Shown one piece after another: positions 22,686 through 32,441 of a stretch of 64,000 bases of DNA. Positions within the stretch are counted from its first letter, which is position 1; each line of letters opens with the position of its first letter. Under the pieces are notes generated by a model, which was not told the origin of the DNA, ran no database searches, and saw only the letters and a program-made list of their open reading frames with translations. Made by a program: the position numbers and the translations under genes. Source of the stretch: Aegilops tauschii subsp. strangulata (lineage: Eukaryota; Streptophyta; Magnoliopsida; Poales; Poaceae); assembly GCF_002575655.3 (NCBI RefSeq), contig NC_053040.3:355258267-355322266 (forward strand), read 5' to 3'.

Positions 22686-23731
22686 TGCGGAGCATCCCTC
22701 AACCATCCCCATGGACGTCCCCTCACCACCGCAAGCACTAAGAGGACCAATGACGAGAGCTCGCGCACGTGCCATCGAAACCGAGGTTAACTCCTTCCTC
22801 ATCGAACTCCATTACAATGCACACGAGAGATGTGTCCTACCTCAAACGGAAGTGTTATGCACTCTTAGGTATAAGGAAGAAGACCGTGAAGATGCAAGGA
22901 TGGAGGTGCAAGCAACTATGGATGGGGAGAAGGAAGAAAGGAGCGAGGAGAACGAAGAACGGGAGGTCCTGAACACTCCGGGTGCCCGGCCTCTACCTGG
23001 GCGCGGCCCCTGCCAGCCCCGGGTGCCCGACTATGTGGGGCCCGGGTGCCCGGCCACCCCCTGGGCGCTGCCCAGCCGACCCCGGGTGCCCGGCCCTTCC
23101 CCGCCTGGGCGCTAGAGATGCCCTCGGGTGCCCGGGCCACCACACCCCGGGTGCCCAACCCCGCCAGCCGCTAAGGGCGCCAGCCCTCTGACCAGTTCGG
23201 GTGCCCGACCCCCTCCTTGGCACCTACCTCTGACTGGTCCGGGTGCCCGGACCCCTTTACCCCGGGTGCCCGCACCCCTCCGGGTGTGCCAGCGTGCACA
23301 ATGGGCTTTTGACCCTTGTACCCCCATTTCCCCCAATTTCGTCCCTAGCCTATATAAACTCCTCCCCTAGCTCTTTCTTGAGGTTATCAAAGTATTAGAT
23401 AGAGAAAGAGAGAGAGAGAGAGAGCTTTGATCATTTTCCTCCTCTTGGAGATCTAGACCTCCTCTTGGAGAAGCTCCTCTTGGAGATCAAGGCCTCCTCT
23501 TGGAGAAGATCCTCTTGTGGATTTCAAGACCTCACCTAGTGGGAAGAACTTTCACCCTAGTGTTATTTTCCTTGAATTGTTCTTGTATGCTTGTGGATCT
23601 CATGTATGCTACTCTAGTAGATGTGTTATTTGGGCTTGTTTGAGTGATCTCCCTCTTGTGTTCTTGTGTGTTCATCACTTTTCCCTCCTCCAAGTGTGAA
23701 AAGATCCCCTCTAGGGTTTCACCCCACAACA
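22683..23731 (+). repeat. 3' LTR of the CRM-like element
   Basis: It starts TGATGCGGAGCATCC and ends CCCCACAACA. The first 430 bp keep an open frame encoding GPMTRARARAIETEVNSF, the probable C-terminal end of the polyprotein. The CCGGGTGCCCGG block is shorter than in the 5' LTR. A GA run at about 23403-23424 is expanded relative to the other LTR. Confidence 0.85.
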
Positions 23732-23983
23732 TCTAGAGTAACGAATTTCACTCTTTTGTCTTTGAGGAAGACCTCAAAATCCTGGCACCTAACGTCGGAA
23801 TGGCATACGTGGTAGACCAATCACAAGTTATGTACGCAAACCTGGATCACGGCGGGCTTCTTCATCTCTGCTACCTTTAGAAGCTTCTCCTTTTCCAGGA
23901 CTATGGTGTACTCAACATCTAGCCCAGCGACCCACTCATGCAGATTGTTTCCAGGACTATGGTGTACTCAAGCATGCAGATTA
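23732..23983 (-). pseudogene. WRN-type 3'-5' exonuclease, N-terminal part (split gene)
   Basis: On the minus strand the sequence reads HEWVAGLDVEYTIVLEKEK, with the Exo I Asp and Glu in DVEYT, then AVIQVCVHNL, a TGA stop (23821-23823), and LVYHVCHSD to DKRVKFVT at the retrotransposon boundary. It joins in frame with 13178 downward: VKFVT then VDFTND. No start codon is found. The 5' end is a tandem duplication (23892-23947 and 23948-23983 share TTTCCAGGACTATGGTGTAC), so the N-terminus is lost. It was therefore probably already a pseudogene, unless the stop came after the insertion. Confidence 0.75.
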
Positions 23984-24407
23984 TATTTTATGGAACTGCA
24001 TTTCGTAATGAATATAAAAATATTGATTTGACATTGTGAATGTTGATACATTTCTCTATAAGTTTGGTCAAAGTAGAGGTACTTTGACTTCAGACAAAAC
24101 TGATATGCAATATGCAGACTAGTTCCTCCGTCTAGGTGCGTTATGATATTGCCATGTCATATATAGTCATCGCAACAAGGTTAGCTATAAGAGTACTACT
24201 ACCTCCCTTCTTGTTTAAAGGGCTCGATTCAAAAATATCACCTACTCTTACTAAGATAGAGGCGGTGGAATAGTTTTATATAGTCTGCAAAAGTACTCAA
24301 TTAATGCTCTCGTTCTTCCCAAAAAAATGTGTTTACCAATGCATTGTTGCATTGCATGCATGCATGAATACTAAATGACAAAGAATTTTTACATGCATTA
24401 GTCAATA
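23984..24407. repeat. MITE remnants, no gene
   Basis: Fragments with TTTGGTCAAAGT and CTCCGTCTAGGTGCG look like halves of Stowaway-type MITEs. The rest is AT-rich. I see no coding region. Confidence 0.4.
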
Positions 24408-24622
24408 CTACCTCCGTTTCAGTTTACAAGTCCTGCGCGTATACCTAGGTTGCCAATTTTATCACCCTAATATAAACTATATAACACAAAAATTATATCT
24501 TTTGAAAGTAGAAACTCCAAAGTTTATGTTGGTATATTTTTTGTAATATATGACTTGTATTAGGTTGGTCAAATTGACGACCTAGGGATACGCGCACGCC
24601 CTATAAACTGAGAGAGAGGTAG
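24408..24622. mobile_element. Stowaway-type MITE
   Basis: The 215-bp element begins CTACCTCCGTTTCAGTTTAC and ends CTATAAACTGAGAGAGAGGTAG, inverted terminal repeats of about 20 bp with mismatches. TA flanks both ends (24406-24407 and 24623-24624), as expected for Tc1/mariner-type MITEs. It has no coding capacity. Confidence 0.75.
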
Positions 24623-25037
24623 TATTCTCTTAATCCTCGCATGCAATAATTTAGTGCACCTTGAAATCTGAACACGTGTGGGGCGTGTATATTTTTAATG
24701 ACTTGAGACTACCTAGCCCAGCATGCAATGGTTAGTTCATTGCATGTAAGAAGACTTATGAACCATTCCCCATACTTGCAGGAAGCATGTTCGCCTCCAA
24801 ATCTTTTCCTCTCCATCATGTGTGAAAACAATCTGCATGCTTGACTCTCCTTCTCCCTCCAGCAGTCCCACCACTCCTCCCCGTGTGAAAACAATCCGCA
24901 TGCATGACTCTCCTCCCCTGCGCTCGTCCAATCTGTTGTGACCTCCCTTCCCCCGTAATTTACTCCAACAAAAATATGCCCACCTAGCTGTTACGTTAAT
25001 CACGCAACATATCTTACGTAGGTGTGGCATTGCTAGC
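24623..25037 (+). promoter_or_regulatory. upstream region of the gene at 25132
   Basis: No coding region is seen. A near-repeat of about 70 bp, GTGTGAAAACAATCTGCATG at about 24820 and GTGTGAAAACAATCCGCATG at about 24883, precedes the TATA box. It is likely promoter DNA. Confidence 0.4.
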
Positions 25038-25045
25038 TATAAATA
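25038..25045 (+). promoter_or_regulatory. TATA box of the gene at 25132
   Basis: TATAAATA lies 87 bp before the ATG, a normal plant spacing for a start of transcription near 25070. Confidence 0.6.
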
Positions 25046-25131
25046 CTGCACATCCCACGGCATTCGCAAGAATTCTCACGTTCATTGCCTTTATCACCCC
25101 CTCCCTCTCAATTAAGGACTCGTCGACCACC

Positions 25132-27268
25132 ATGGCATCACCCCTCCCAAGCCCTAGGCGCCCCTCGCTGCCCTGCGCGGAGGGTCACGCATTGGTGTTC
25201 TGTTCCTCGCTGCTGTTGGAGATATGCCCTAGAGGCAATCATGTGATGATGATATTTCCATATGTATTCATGAGTCCTTTGTATTGTCCTTGAACATCAT
25301 CAATGATATGTATCAATAAGTATGTGACTTGTTTGTGGAACTATGTATTGTATGATGATTGTTTTAATGGTCCCTAGTTGATAAGGTTATGCGGACACAT
25401 ATCCTTGACTAGTATACGACTCGGTTGATGACAATGTTTCACAAGTCATGTGCATGGAGATGCTAAACCGATAGTATGGGCTCGGGGATGGAGATCACCG
25501 AGCCGGACAGACCCACTTTGAGACGCAGCGAGATATAGTCATCTGTTAGTCTCAAGTGCAATGTCTATGCCATGTCCTAGACCTGAGGTCCTCGCATGTT
25601 CTCGGGATGAGGATCGACTCACTTAGGGTCTATCAAACGCTACTCCGTAACTGGGTAGTTATAAAGGTAGCTTTCAGGTGAGTCGTGAGACATGCCGCGA
25701 GACATGGTTGGCCAAGATGGAATTTGCCCCTCCTATTTGGAGAGATATTCTCTGGGCCCTCTCGAGTGATCAGATTCGGAAAGCATGGCCATGCGACTTG
25801 GGTTAAGTGTTAACCCAGTTCGGGAATCTGTATCATGGTTTCGAGAAGAGAGGTCGAGCTAACACAAGGGTGACAAGTACTCGCCTTGAGCTCGACAACA
25901 AATATCGTGAGGCAAAAGGAATGTTGCATATGCCACATTGTTGAGGTTCATCAAACGACTTTACGCCCACATGGGAGTTGGCACGTTCTTCTAGGAGCCG
26001 CTACCAACTATCGACTCTGGTCGTGTCCATGTGTACGTGAACCTATAGGATCGCACACTTAAGGGGCTGCAGCCCATTCGGATTGGATCTGAGTGGAAAA
26101 TGGATGTGGACTCCTAGTGGGCTCAAGTGTTGAGCCCACCTCGGAGGTATATATAAAGGGGAGTGGGCACACCACTTAGGGTTGAGGGCATTGAACCCTG
26201 GTTAGCCACCGCCACTCCCCATGCCCATGCCGCGCGACCGGACCTAGCAGTCCGCCGCTCGACGCTGCTCCCCGTAAGTGTGGATACCTTGGAGGCATCG
26301 CATCTGCGGTGCTTGGATGAACCGTTTGAGGGAACCGCGAGGTGCCATTCGCGGGAGATCACCGTTCATGGGTCTTCGCTGTTCGCGGGAGATCGGCAAC
26401 GCGAGGAGGAGACGGCCCGGGAGATCGGCTACACGCATCACCAACTCTACTTCCGCTGTGGTGACTGCGCGTCTAGTGGTAAACCCGATCCCGTGATCTA
26501 TTTCCAGCAGCATGATCTTGGGTGCGCGGTAGAAAATTTTATTTGGCGCTAGCGTAGCGTACCGCGTGTTACAACAGCTGCCACTAGTCGAGGAGGACAC
26601 GTCGGTGTTCCATTCCTCGCTACCACCAGTGGAGGATGATGCGTCGGTGTTCCGCTCCTCGCCGCGACGCGTCAAGGTGGACACGTCGGCGTTCCCAGAC
26701 TTGCTACCACGGGCATTGCAGGAGGCGTCGGCTCCCCACTATGAGGAGAACAGCACGCCACCCGCTGAGCCCCCCCAGCTTGGAGGAGCTTTGGAAAGAA
26801 ATGGAGGTCGCCTTGTGGGAGGCTTTGCCTTCGGCAGAGCGCACCAAAAGAGAGATGAAGAAGAAGGCCGAGGAAGACAAGCGCGCCGCGAGGCATGCTG
26901 CCTGGCAGGCCTATGTCGCATCCAAGAGATTCAGTCAATTCTCTCTTTGGCAGAAGTCTCATGCGAGGGTTGTGTGGGTGGAGGAGGACGCCCGTGCCAA
27001 AGCCCTGAGTGTAGTCGGGCCCAAGCGCCTCATCTGCGCTTGGCGGTACATGGACCGGGTGCACGCTTCCAGCGAGGAGGAGTACCTGTTGGCACCGGAT
27101 CACCGGACCGGTGAGATCGTGCTCGCCCATCGGCAAGCCGCCAATCAGCACCTCGCGAGTTGCGAGGCTGAGGAAGAGGCGTTGTGTCACCGCGCTTGGA
27201 AACGGGCGCACACCAGGGCACTCGTGCCGCACCGCAAGCGCTCCAGGGAGCGTCGTGGCTTTTATTAG
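25132..27268 (+). pseudogene. unrecognised host gene split by a solo LTR
   Basis: The ATG is at 25132 (MASPLPSPRRPSLPCAEGHA). After 82 bp the frame is interrupted by the copia solo LTR (25214-26576). Taking out the LTR and one GCTGC copy keeps the frame: CSSLP continues to LVEEDTSVFHSSLPPVEDDA, where a motif of the type V-E-D-D-x-S-V-F-x-S-S occurs two to three times. A run of seven C (26770-26776) then shifts the frame; with six C it would run on in SLEELWKEMEVALWEALPSA to a TAG at 27266. The restored length would be about 255 residues: an acidic repeat part, then a basic helical part rich in Ala, Arg, Lys and Trp, ending KRSRERRGFY. I recognise no domain. The TATA box and open frame suggest a real grass gene. 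Confidence 0.65.
25214..26576 (+). mobile_element. copia solo LTR
   Basis: The 1363-bp sequence starts TGTTGGAGATATGCCCTAGA and ends GCGTGTTACAACA, with GCTGC at both flanks (25209-25213 and 26577-26581). A TATA motif lies at 26148-26157 (TATATATAAA). No primer site or coding region is present. The start resembles the Angela LTR at 4826, but the body and length differ, so it is a related copia family. Confidence 0.88.
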
Positions 27269-28008
27269 GAATAATTTAGTTTCATAAGCCGATCTCATTA
27301 GTTCTGGGACGGAAATGATAAATCCCGTACTTTCGGGAATTATTAGTGTCCTTAATTAAGTATGTAAAAGGAAAAGTTTGGAAACCTTTTGTATCCGTAC
27401 GCATTTGTAAGTATGTGCATATACCACAAAATTAACTATATATCACAGTACATGTCTCTTTCTATATTCACTTGTAGACTGTACTACTACTATTATGTAT
27501 ACACACACACACGTGCAAATGCATGTTTTAAAATTATGATGCGGTTTTGGTAAAAGTAGAAAAACAACACTAGTCAAGCTTGTGAAATGATTAGATGCAA
27601 AAGAAATGCAAAAATGCTCGTTTGATTGTTTACTTTAGCTTCCTTCTCTTTGTGGTTATTTCTCTATCGTAGTTTGTACGGAGTATCTCACTGGTCGGGA
27701 AGGCATGAAAATTCCCAAACCTCTTCGTACGCATCAAATTATTTTGCCTAAGAAGTTGTGTCATGCAATTGGAATTCCAACTTGAGTACTACTACTAGTA
27801 GTAGGCGTAGTATCTAGGGATCTAGTGTGCGAGATGAATGCAGAGAGATGAAATGCAAAAAAGACGGAGGGATGTGATGGTTGCTTGTCGGTTTATTTTA
27901 CCAGGCCACTTATTATTGGGAGTGGTGGGGTTTTGTGATATGACGGCTTTACTGCCGCGCCACGAGCGGGGTGGGACTTCTGTGCAGTGCCGCCCTCTAC
28001 ACTAGGAC
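27269..28008. other. 3' flank, no gene
   Basis: AT-rich DNA with possible 3' untranslated sequence next to 27268. I see no open frame of note and no clear repeat. Confidence 0.4.
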
Positions 28009-28220
28009 TACCTCCGTCGTGGTTTATTTAGTCCCCCATGTAATTTGACTGAAGATTTAACTGACAAAATGTTGGTGCATGTCAACAAAAACTAGTATAT
28101 TTGAACATAGTTTTCAATGATATAATTTTTGGTGATATGCATGAGCATTTTGTTAGTTAAATTTATGGTCAAAATTTGGCACAGATTACAATGGGGACCA
28201 ATAAACTAGGATGGAGGTAG
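28009..28220. mobile_element. MITE (CTCCGTC..GTTTATT type)
   Basis: The left end CTACCTCCGTCGTGGTTTAT and the right end AATAAACTAGGATGGAGGTAG are inverted repeats. The inner text TTTTGTTAGTTAAATTTATGG mirrors TTTAACTGACAAAATG, so the whole 212 bp can fold. TA follows on the right; the left flank is changed to GA. A half copy lies at 52259-52316. Confidence 0.7.
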
Positions 28221-28244
28221 TACTATATATAATAAGATGCCCGT

Positions 28245-28717
28245 TATCGGTGTCAAAACCGGCCAATCTTGGGTAGGGGGTCTCGAACTGTACGTCTGAG
28301 GGTCGAAGGTAACAGGAGACAGGGGACACGATGTTTACCCAGGTTCAGGCCCTCTTAATGGAGGTAATATCCTACTTCCTGCTGGATTGACTTTGATGAG
28401 TATAGGTGTTACAAGAGTTGATCTACCTCGAGATCGTAATGACTAAACCCTAGATGTCTAGCCTATGTAATTTCTTATTGCCTCTACGGACTAAACCCTC
28501 CGGTTTATATAGACACCGGAGGGGCCTAGGGTTGTACAGGGTCGGTTTACATAGGAAGGAAACTACTCATCCGGACGCCAATCTTGCCATCCACGCAAAG
28601 GAGAGTCCCATCCGGACACGGGGAAAGGTCTTCTGCCTTGTATCTCCACGGCCCACCAATCCGGCCCATGTTACATAGCCCGGACACTCGAGGACCCCTT
28701 AATCCAGGACTCCCTCA
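28245..28717 (-). repeat. LTR of the Tat/Grande-type element
   Basis: On the minus strand it starts TGAGGGAGTCCTGGATTAAG and ends CCGGTTTTGACACCGATA, a common grass gypsy LTR. The purine-rich TTCAGGGGCTAC just before it fits a polypurine tract. A TATA-like TATATAA lies inside. Confidence 0.75.
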
Positions 28718-29153
28718 GTAGCCCCTGAACCAGTGTTCAATGGCGATGTCTTTGGCATGCAGATTGTCTTCAGCATTGCAAGGCGAGTTCGTCCTCCGAA
28801 TACTTTAAAGCAGTATTCTGGATAAGAGATCTGTATCCAGCTCTGTATAACAGTCGCAACCCTCAACCACAAAGGCACAATACTTTAAGCAAAATAAGAT
28901 CTGTCTACTGACAACTTTTTTGGTGAAACCTTACGTTTGGCTTCTTTATATTTCAAAATGTTTTTTGGCCCCCCGCTTAGCCTTTCGAGGTACAGCCTCC
29001 ATTGACACGTCTTGTCAAAACAGATATCGTGTCCACTTATTGTGGGATTCTCATCAATATGGGTCTAGGTAATCCAACCGCGCCATTCGCATGACCCCTT
29101 GGGAACAGGCGAGTATTAAGGCTTGAGGGGGGAGGCATTTGATATTCACTGCC
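28718..29153 (+). other. promoter-side spacer of the antisense gene
   Basis: No open frame of note. It is the upstream region of the plus-strand gene and, on the minus strand, the 3' untranslated region of the element. Confidence 0.4.
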
Positions 29154-29160
29154 TATATAA
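29154..29160 (+). promoter_or_regulatory. TATA box of the antisense gene
   Basis: TATATAA lies 120 bp before the ATG at 29274, followed by a C/T-rich leader. This suggests that the antisense gene has its own promoter. Confidence 0.5.
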
Positions 29161-29273
29161 GTGGATAAAGATCCTCCTTTTTACCCCACCCCTTCTTCCT
29201 TCCTCTGCCTTCCCATCCTCAAGCTCTAGTGCCCAAGCTTTGAACTTTCCCACCGCCACCAACCTCTCCGGCC

Positions 29274-30155
29274 ATGTCCGGATCCGGCTCTCAGGGCAAG
29301 TGGGTGGCCTCCTCCATCACGGAGAAGGATGTCAAGGAGCTCCGGGAGGCGGGGTACCTGACCGCAGACGTCGCGCACAGGCTCCCTGCCAAAAAGCAAG
29401 TCATCCCCACTTCGGAGCCTAGCGAAAGAGTGGTGTTTATCCCCCACTTCCTTCGCGGACTAGGGTTTCCCCTCCGCCCCTTTGTCCGTGGTCTCATGTT
29501 CTATTACGGGCTAGATTTCCATGATCTAGCCCAAAATTCCTTCCTCCACATCTCGGTGTTCATCGTCGTGTGCGAGGCGCTCCTCCGCACCCCCCCACAC
29601 TTCGGCTTATGGCTCAAGGTCTTCAACGTGAATTCGAAGGTGGTTGACGGTCAGCACACGGACTGCGGCGGCGCCATGGTGAGCAAGCTTCTCAACACCA
29701 CCTGGCCAAAAGGGGCCTTCATGGAAACTGTCAAGGTATGGCAGCAGGAGTGGTTCTACATCACCGAACCTCGTGGTGCCACATGGGCGGCCACTCCTGA
29801 GTTTAGATCCGGACCCCCAATGTGGCTCGCGTCGTGGACCAACAAGGGTCTAGACGGGGGGTTGACTGAGGAAGTGATGATGTTGCAAAAGCGCATCAAA
29901 AATATGATAGAGAAGAACACCAGTCTCACTGACGTGATTCAGGTGATGCTTTTCCGTCGGATCCTCCCCTGCCAGCGCCGGCCTCTCCATATGTGGGAGT
30001 TCAATCCGGAAGGTCCGCGAACCCTGCAAAGATTCTTCGTCACAACGCACGAAGAGATCTGGAAGCTGCTCTTCAAGGCCCAGAAGATGTGGCCAGAGAC
30101 GACCGACGACATCGGCCTCAACAACGCGCATCTGGCTACCCCGATAAGTATTTAG
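29274..30155 (+). CDS. putative gypsy-type transposase domain protein, exon 1
   Basis: A 293-residue frame from an ATG at 29274 (MSGSGSQGKWVASSITEKDV). Residues of about 45-125 (PHFLRGLGFPLRPFVRGLMF, FLHISVFIVVCEALLRT) match my memory of the grass domain annotated as transposase (putative) gypsy type. The residues after it (GPPMWLASWTNKGLDG, PEGPRTLQRFFVTTHEEIWK) are also typical. The frame reads ISI and stops at 30155, probably because the splice donor after NAHLATP is damaged: the sequence is ATAAGT at 30144 where GTAAGT would fit. The function of this family is not known; it is carried antisense by some gypsy elements. Exons 2-6 follow at 30190-32441. Confidence 0.7.
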   Translation: MSGSGSQGKWVASSITEKDVKELREAGYLTADVAHRLPAKKQVIPTSEPSERVVFIPHFLRGLGFPLRPFVRGLMFYYGLDFHDLAQNSFLHISVFIVVCEALLRTPPHFGLWLKVFNVNSKVVDGQHTDCGGAMVSKLLNTTWPKGAFMETVKVWQQEWFYITEPRGATWAATPEFRSGPPMWLASWTNKGLDGGLTEEVMMLQKRIKNMIEKNTSLTDVIQVMLFRRILPCQRRPLHMWEFNPEGPRTLQRFFVTTHEEIWKLLFKAQKMWPETTDDIGLNNAHLATPISI

Positions 30156-30189
30156 TTTCCAAACATAACATAAGTTCACAAATCAAAGG

Positions 30190-32441
30190 GTATGCTGAGC
30201 CTTCCATCCTTCAATCAGGCTGGACAAAGAAGGCGGAGCGGATCAAGTGTCCGGCTCCACTACCCGAAGACCCAGCCATTCCTCTGCTAACAAAGATGCT
30301 AGTCCCGGCGCCGTATCAGGCGCCGGATAAGAAGGCCAAGAAGAAGGGCAAGGAGGCCAAGGGCGGCCTTCGCAGTAAAAGTACTTCGGACGCAGTGTCC
30401 GAAGAAACCGAAGCCCACTCCTCCCACGAGAGAGATGAAGACGGAGAGGAGGAGGAGGCAGAAAGCAACTCTCCCCTCAAGGGGAAGAAAAAGAAGAGGG
30501 CGGCCTCCACAGACCCGGAGGAGGGGGCGTCCAAGAGGGAGAAGATAACCCTCTTGGACGGTTTGGATACAGATGCCGAACATACCCCAAGAGGCGCCCC
30601 AGGGCAAAGCCCCTGGCCGAATCGTAAGCACCAAAGGATGTATTCAAGTATTCGGCCTTTCATGCTTTTAATATAACACGTTATGTTGTGTGTCTCAGTC
30701 CGGCTCGTGACCTCCCCCAACCATCGCTGTCTGAGGGGAACTCTCTGGCATCAGAGATGGTGGAGACCGAGATGCCTCCGCGAGCCTCTCCACCAGCCGC
30801 CGCGGATGACACCGAAGTGTTGTCCCAAAGGGCCTCTGGCCACGGAGAGGTGTGGGAGGCCGCCAAGACGGCGCCAGAGGGTAATGCCTCAGCTGCCGAG
30901 AACATGGGGGTGCAACCCCCCTGGTGACTGACGACGGGGGCCCTGACCAGCCCGGCCCCTAGCCAAACACCATTCTGGAGACCCATGTGGCTCCGGAATC
31001 GGGTGAGCAACCCCCTTCCAAGGAGGGGGGAGCGCCAACTACATCGATGACCTCCACTAATCCGGAGGCGCCGAACACTCTGATGGAAGCATTGCAACGT
31101 GCTTCCATTGTGGAGGAGCACCGTACCCTGATTGGTGAGGTGGTTGAGAAGGTTCAGTCCGCCAAGAGCGGGCTGAACGAATCCTTCACCAGCCTGCTAA
31201 CAGGCTTCGAGGTATGTGACGTATTATTCTTAGCCGCTTTTCATATGAAAAAATATGCTTGTGTATAGATAGTAGCCCCTGAGACTCTGTTCGGTTTTGA
31301 AAAACGGCCGAACAGAGGATCAAATAATAATCACAGGAGGTAACAGATTGGTCTATTGGTAAATAGGCCTCCCGGTTAGCAGTGACCGCCAGGACGTTGA
31401 AGTGTCCGAACTCCAGCGGAAGCTGAAGCTGGCCGATGATGATGTCGTCCACATTAACAAGCGGTTCGATGAGGCGCAAGGTATGTTTGAAAATTTATTT
31501 ATATACCTGAAGTGATATGCCCAATGCAGAGTTTAAGCTCGTGCGTTGCCCTGATCATTATTGCAGGTAGTGCGGCTGAGGTCGAGACCCTGAAGAGCGC
31601 CCTCGCCCAAGCCAAGGAGCAGGCACGGGTGAGCAAAATGGCCGTTGATAAAGCGGCTGCGGATTTAAAGGCCGAGCAGGTCGCCCGCCGCCAGTATGAG
31701 GAGCGGGTGACCGAAGTGGAGCAAGAGCTCAAGGACGCCGCCGGCAAGTGCGAGGCCTTGGAGGAGAAGAGTAAGGCCCAAGCGGTCAATCTCGCCAAGG
31801 CTCTCTAGGAGGCCAAGGAGGCGCGGACCGAGTCCCGGGCGGCTCGCGAGGAGATCAAGCAGGCCGAACAGATAGCTGCTGGTAAGCCCTTTCTTTTGCA
31901 GAGTAAATTCGGCAGTCAGAAATATGCCTTGCTCACTTGACTATGGAGTTCTCCAGACGCCTTTGCGGATCTCCCAAAGAGCGCTGCCGACACCGCACAG
32001 TATTTCCGGGCGCAAGAGGGGAACATGACGGAGAAGATCTTCTAGTCACAGTACCTAGCGCTGGAGCGTCCAGCACTGTTGAACGACCAGATGATGCAGC
32101 CGGCGGAGCTGCATAGGATGTCTGGGTTGGCCATGAAGGACATCATAGTCCGGCTATGGCCGGCTGAACCCATTCCTAGCAGCTATTTCGGCCTGGTCAA
32201 GCGGTTCACCGACGCCCTGCCTTGAGTTGACGCTGTGAAGCGCTCGGCGTGCGTAGAGGGTGCGCGGATGGCCTTTGCCCGTGTCAAGATGCACTGGGCA
32301 AAGATGAAGGCCGCCGTCATGGCGGTCGAGGGCCCACCCGAAGGCAAGGACCACCGCAAGCCGGAGCGGTATTTTGAAGACGTCCTAGAGGGTGCCCGTT
32401 TAATAGAGGGCCAGTGCTCAAAGGATATCATGTTGGAGTGA
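30190..32441 (+). pseudogene. exons 2-6 of the antisense gene, with stops
   Basis: Candidate exons with fitting splice sites: 30190-30623 (Lys/Glu-rich, donor GTAAGC), 30699-31211 (donor GTATGT), about 31378-31480 (donor GTATGT), 31567-31881 (coiled coil EVETLKSALAQAKEQARVSK, donor GTAAGC) and 31957-32441 (DAFADLPKSAADTAQYFRAQ to a TGA). In-frame nonsense codons are at 31806 (TAG), 32043 (TAG) and 32223 (TGA), and the 30699 exon appears to change frame. The coiled-coil tail is a regular part of this family. The gene is decayed. Confidence 0.6.

Larger units (their letters stand above)
13179..23731 (+). mobile_element. CRM-like gypsy (chromovirus) retrotransposon, nested
   Basis: The element has LTRs of 1109 and 1049 bp, an initiator tRNA-Met primer site, gag, protease, RT, RNase H and integrase in gypsy order. 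The flanks are TCTAC (13174-13178) and TCTAG (23732-23736), a 5-bp duplication with one change. The pol frame runs into the 3' LTR and encodes GPMTRARARAIE there, a trait I associate with the CRM clade. Two insertions sit inside it: 262 bp in gag and 1685 bp in RT, each with its own duplication. The LTRs differ by many substitutions and indels, so it is old. The frame has several shifts and stops and the element is dead. The CRM placement is inferred; gypsy is certain. Confidence 0.85.

Noticed and set aside
26244..27298. Minus-strand frames of 146 and 208 residues
   Set aside because: They overlap the solo LTR end and the plus-strand host gene and have no domain; GC-rich shadows.
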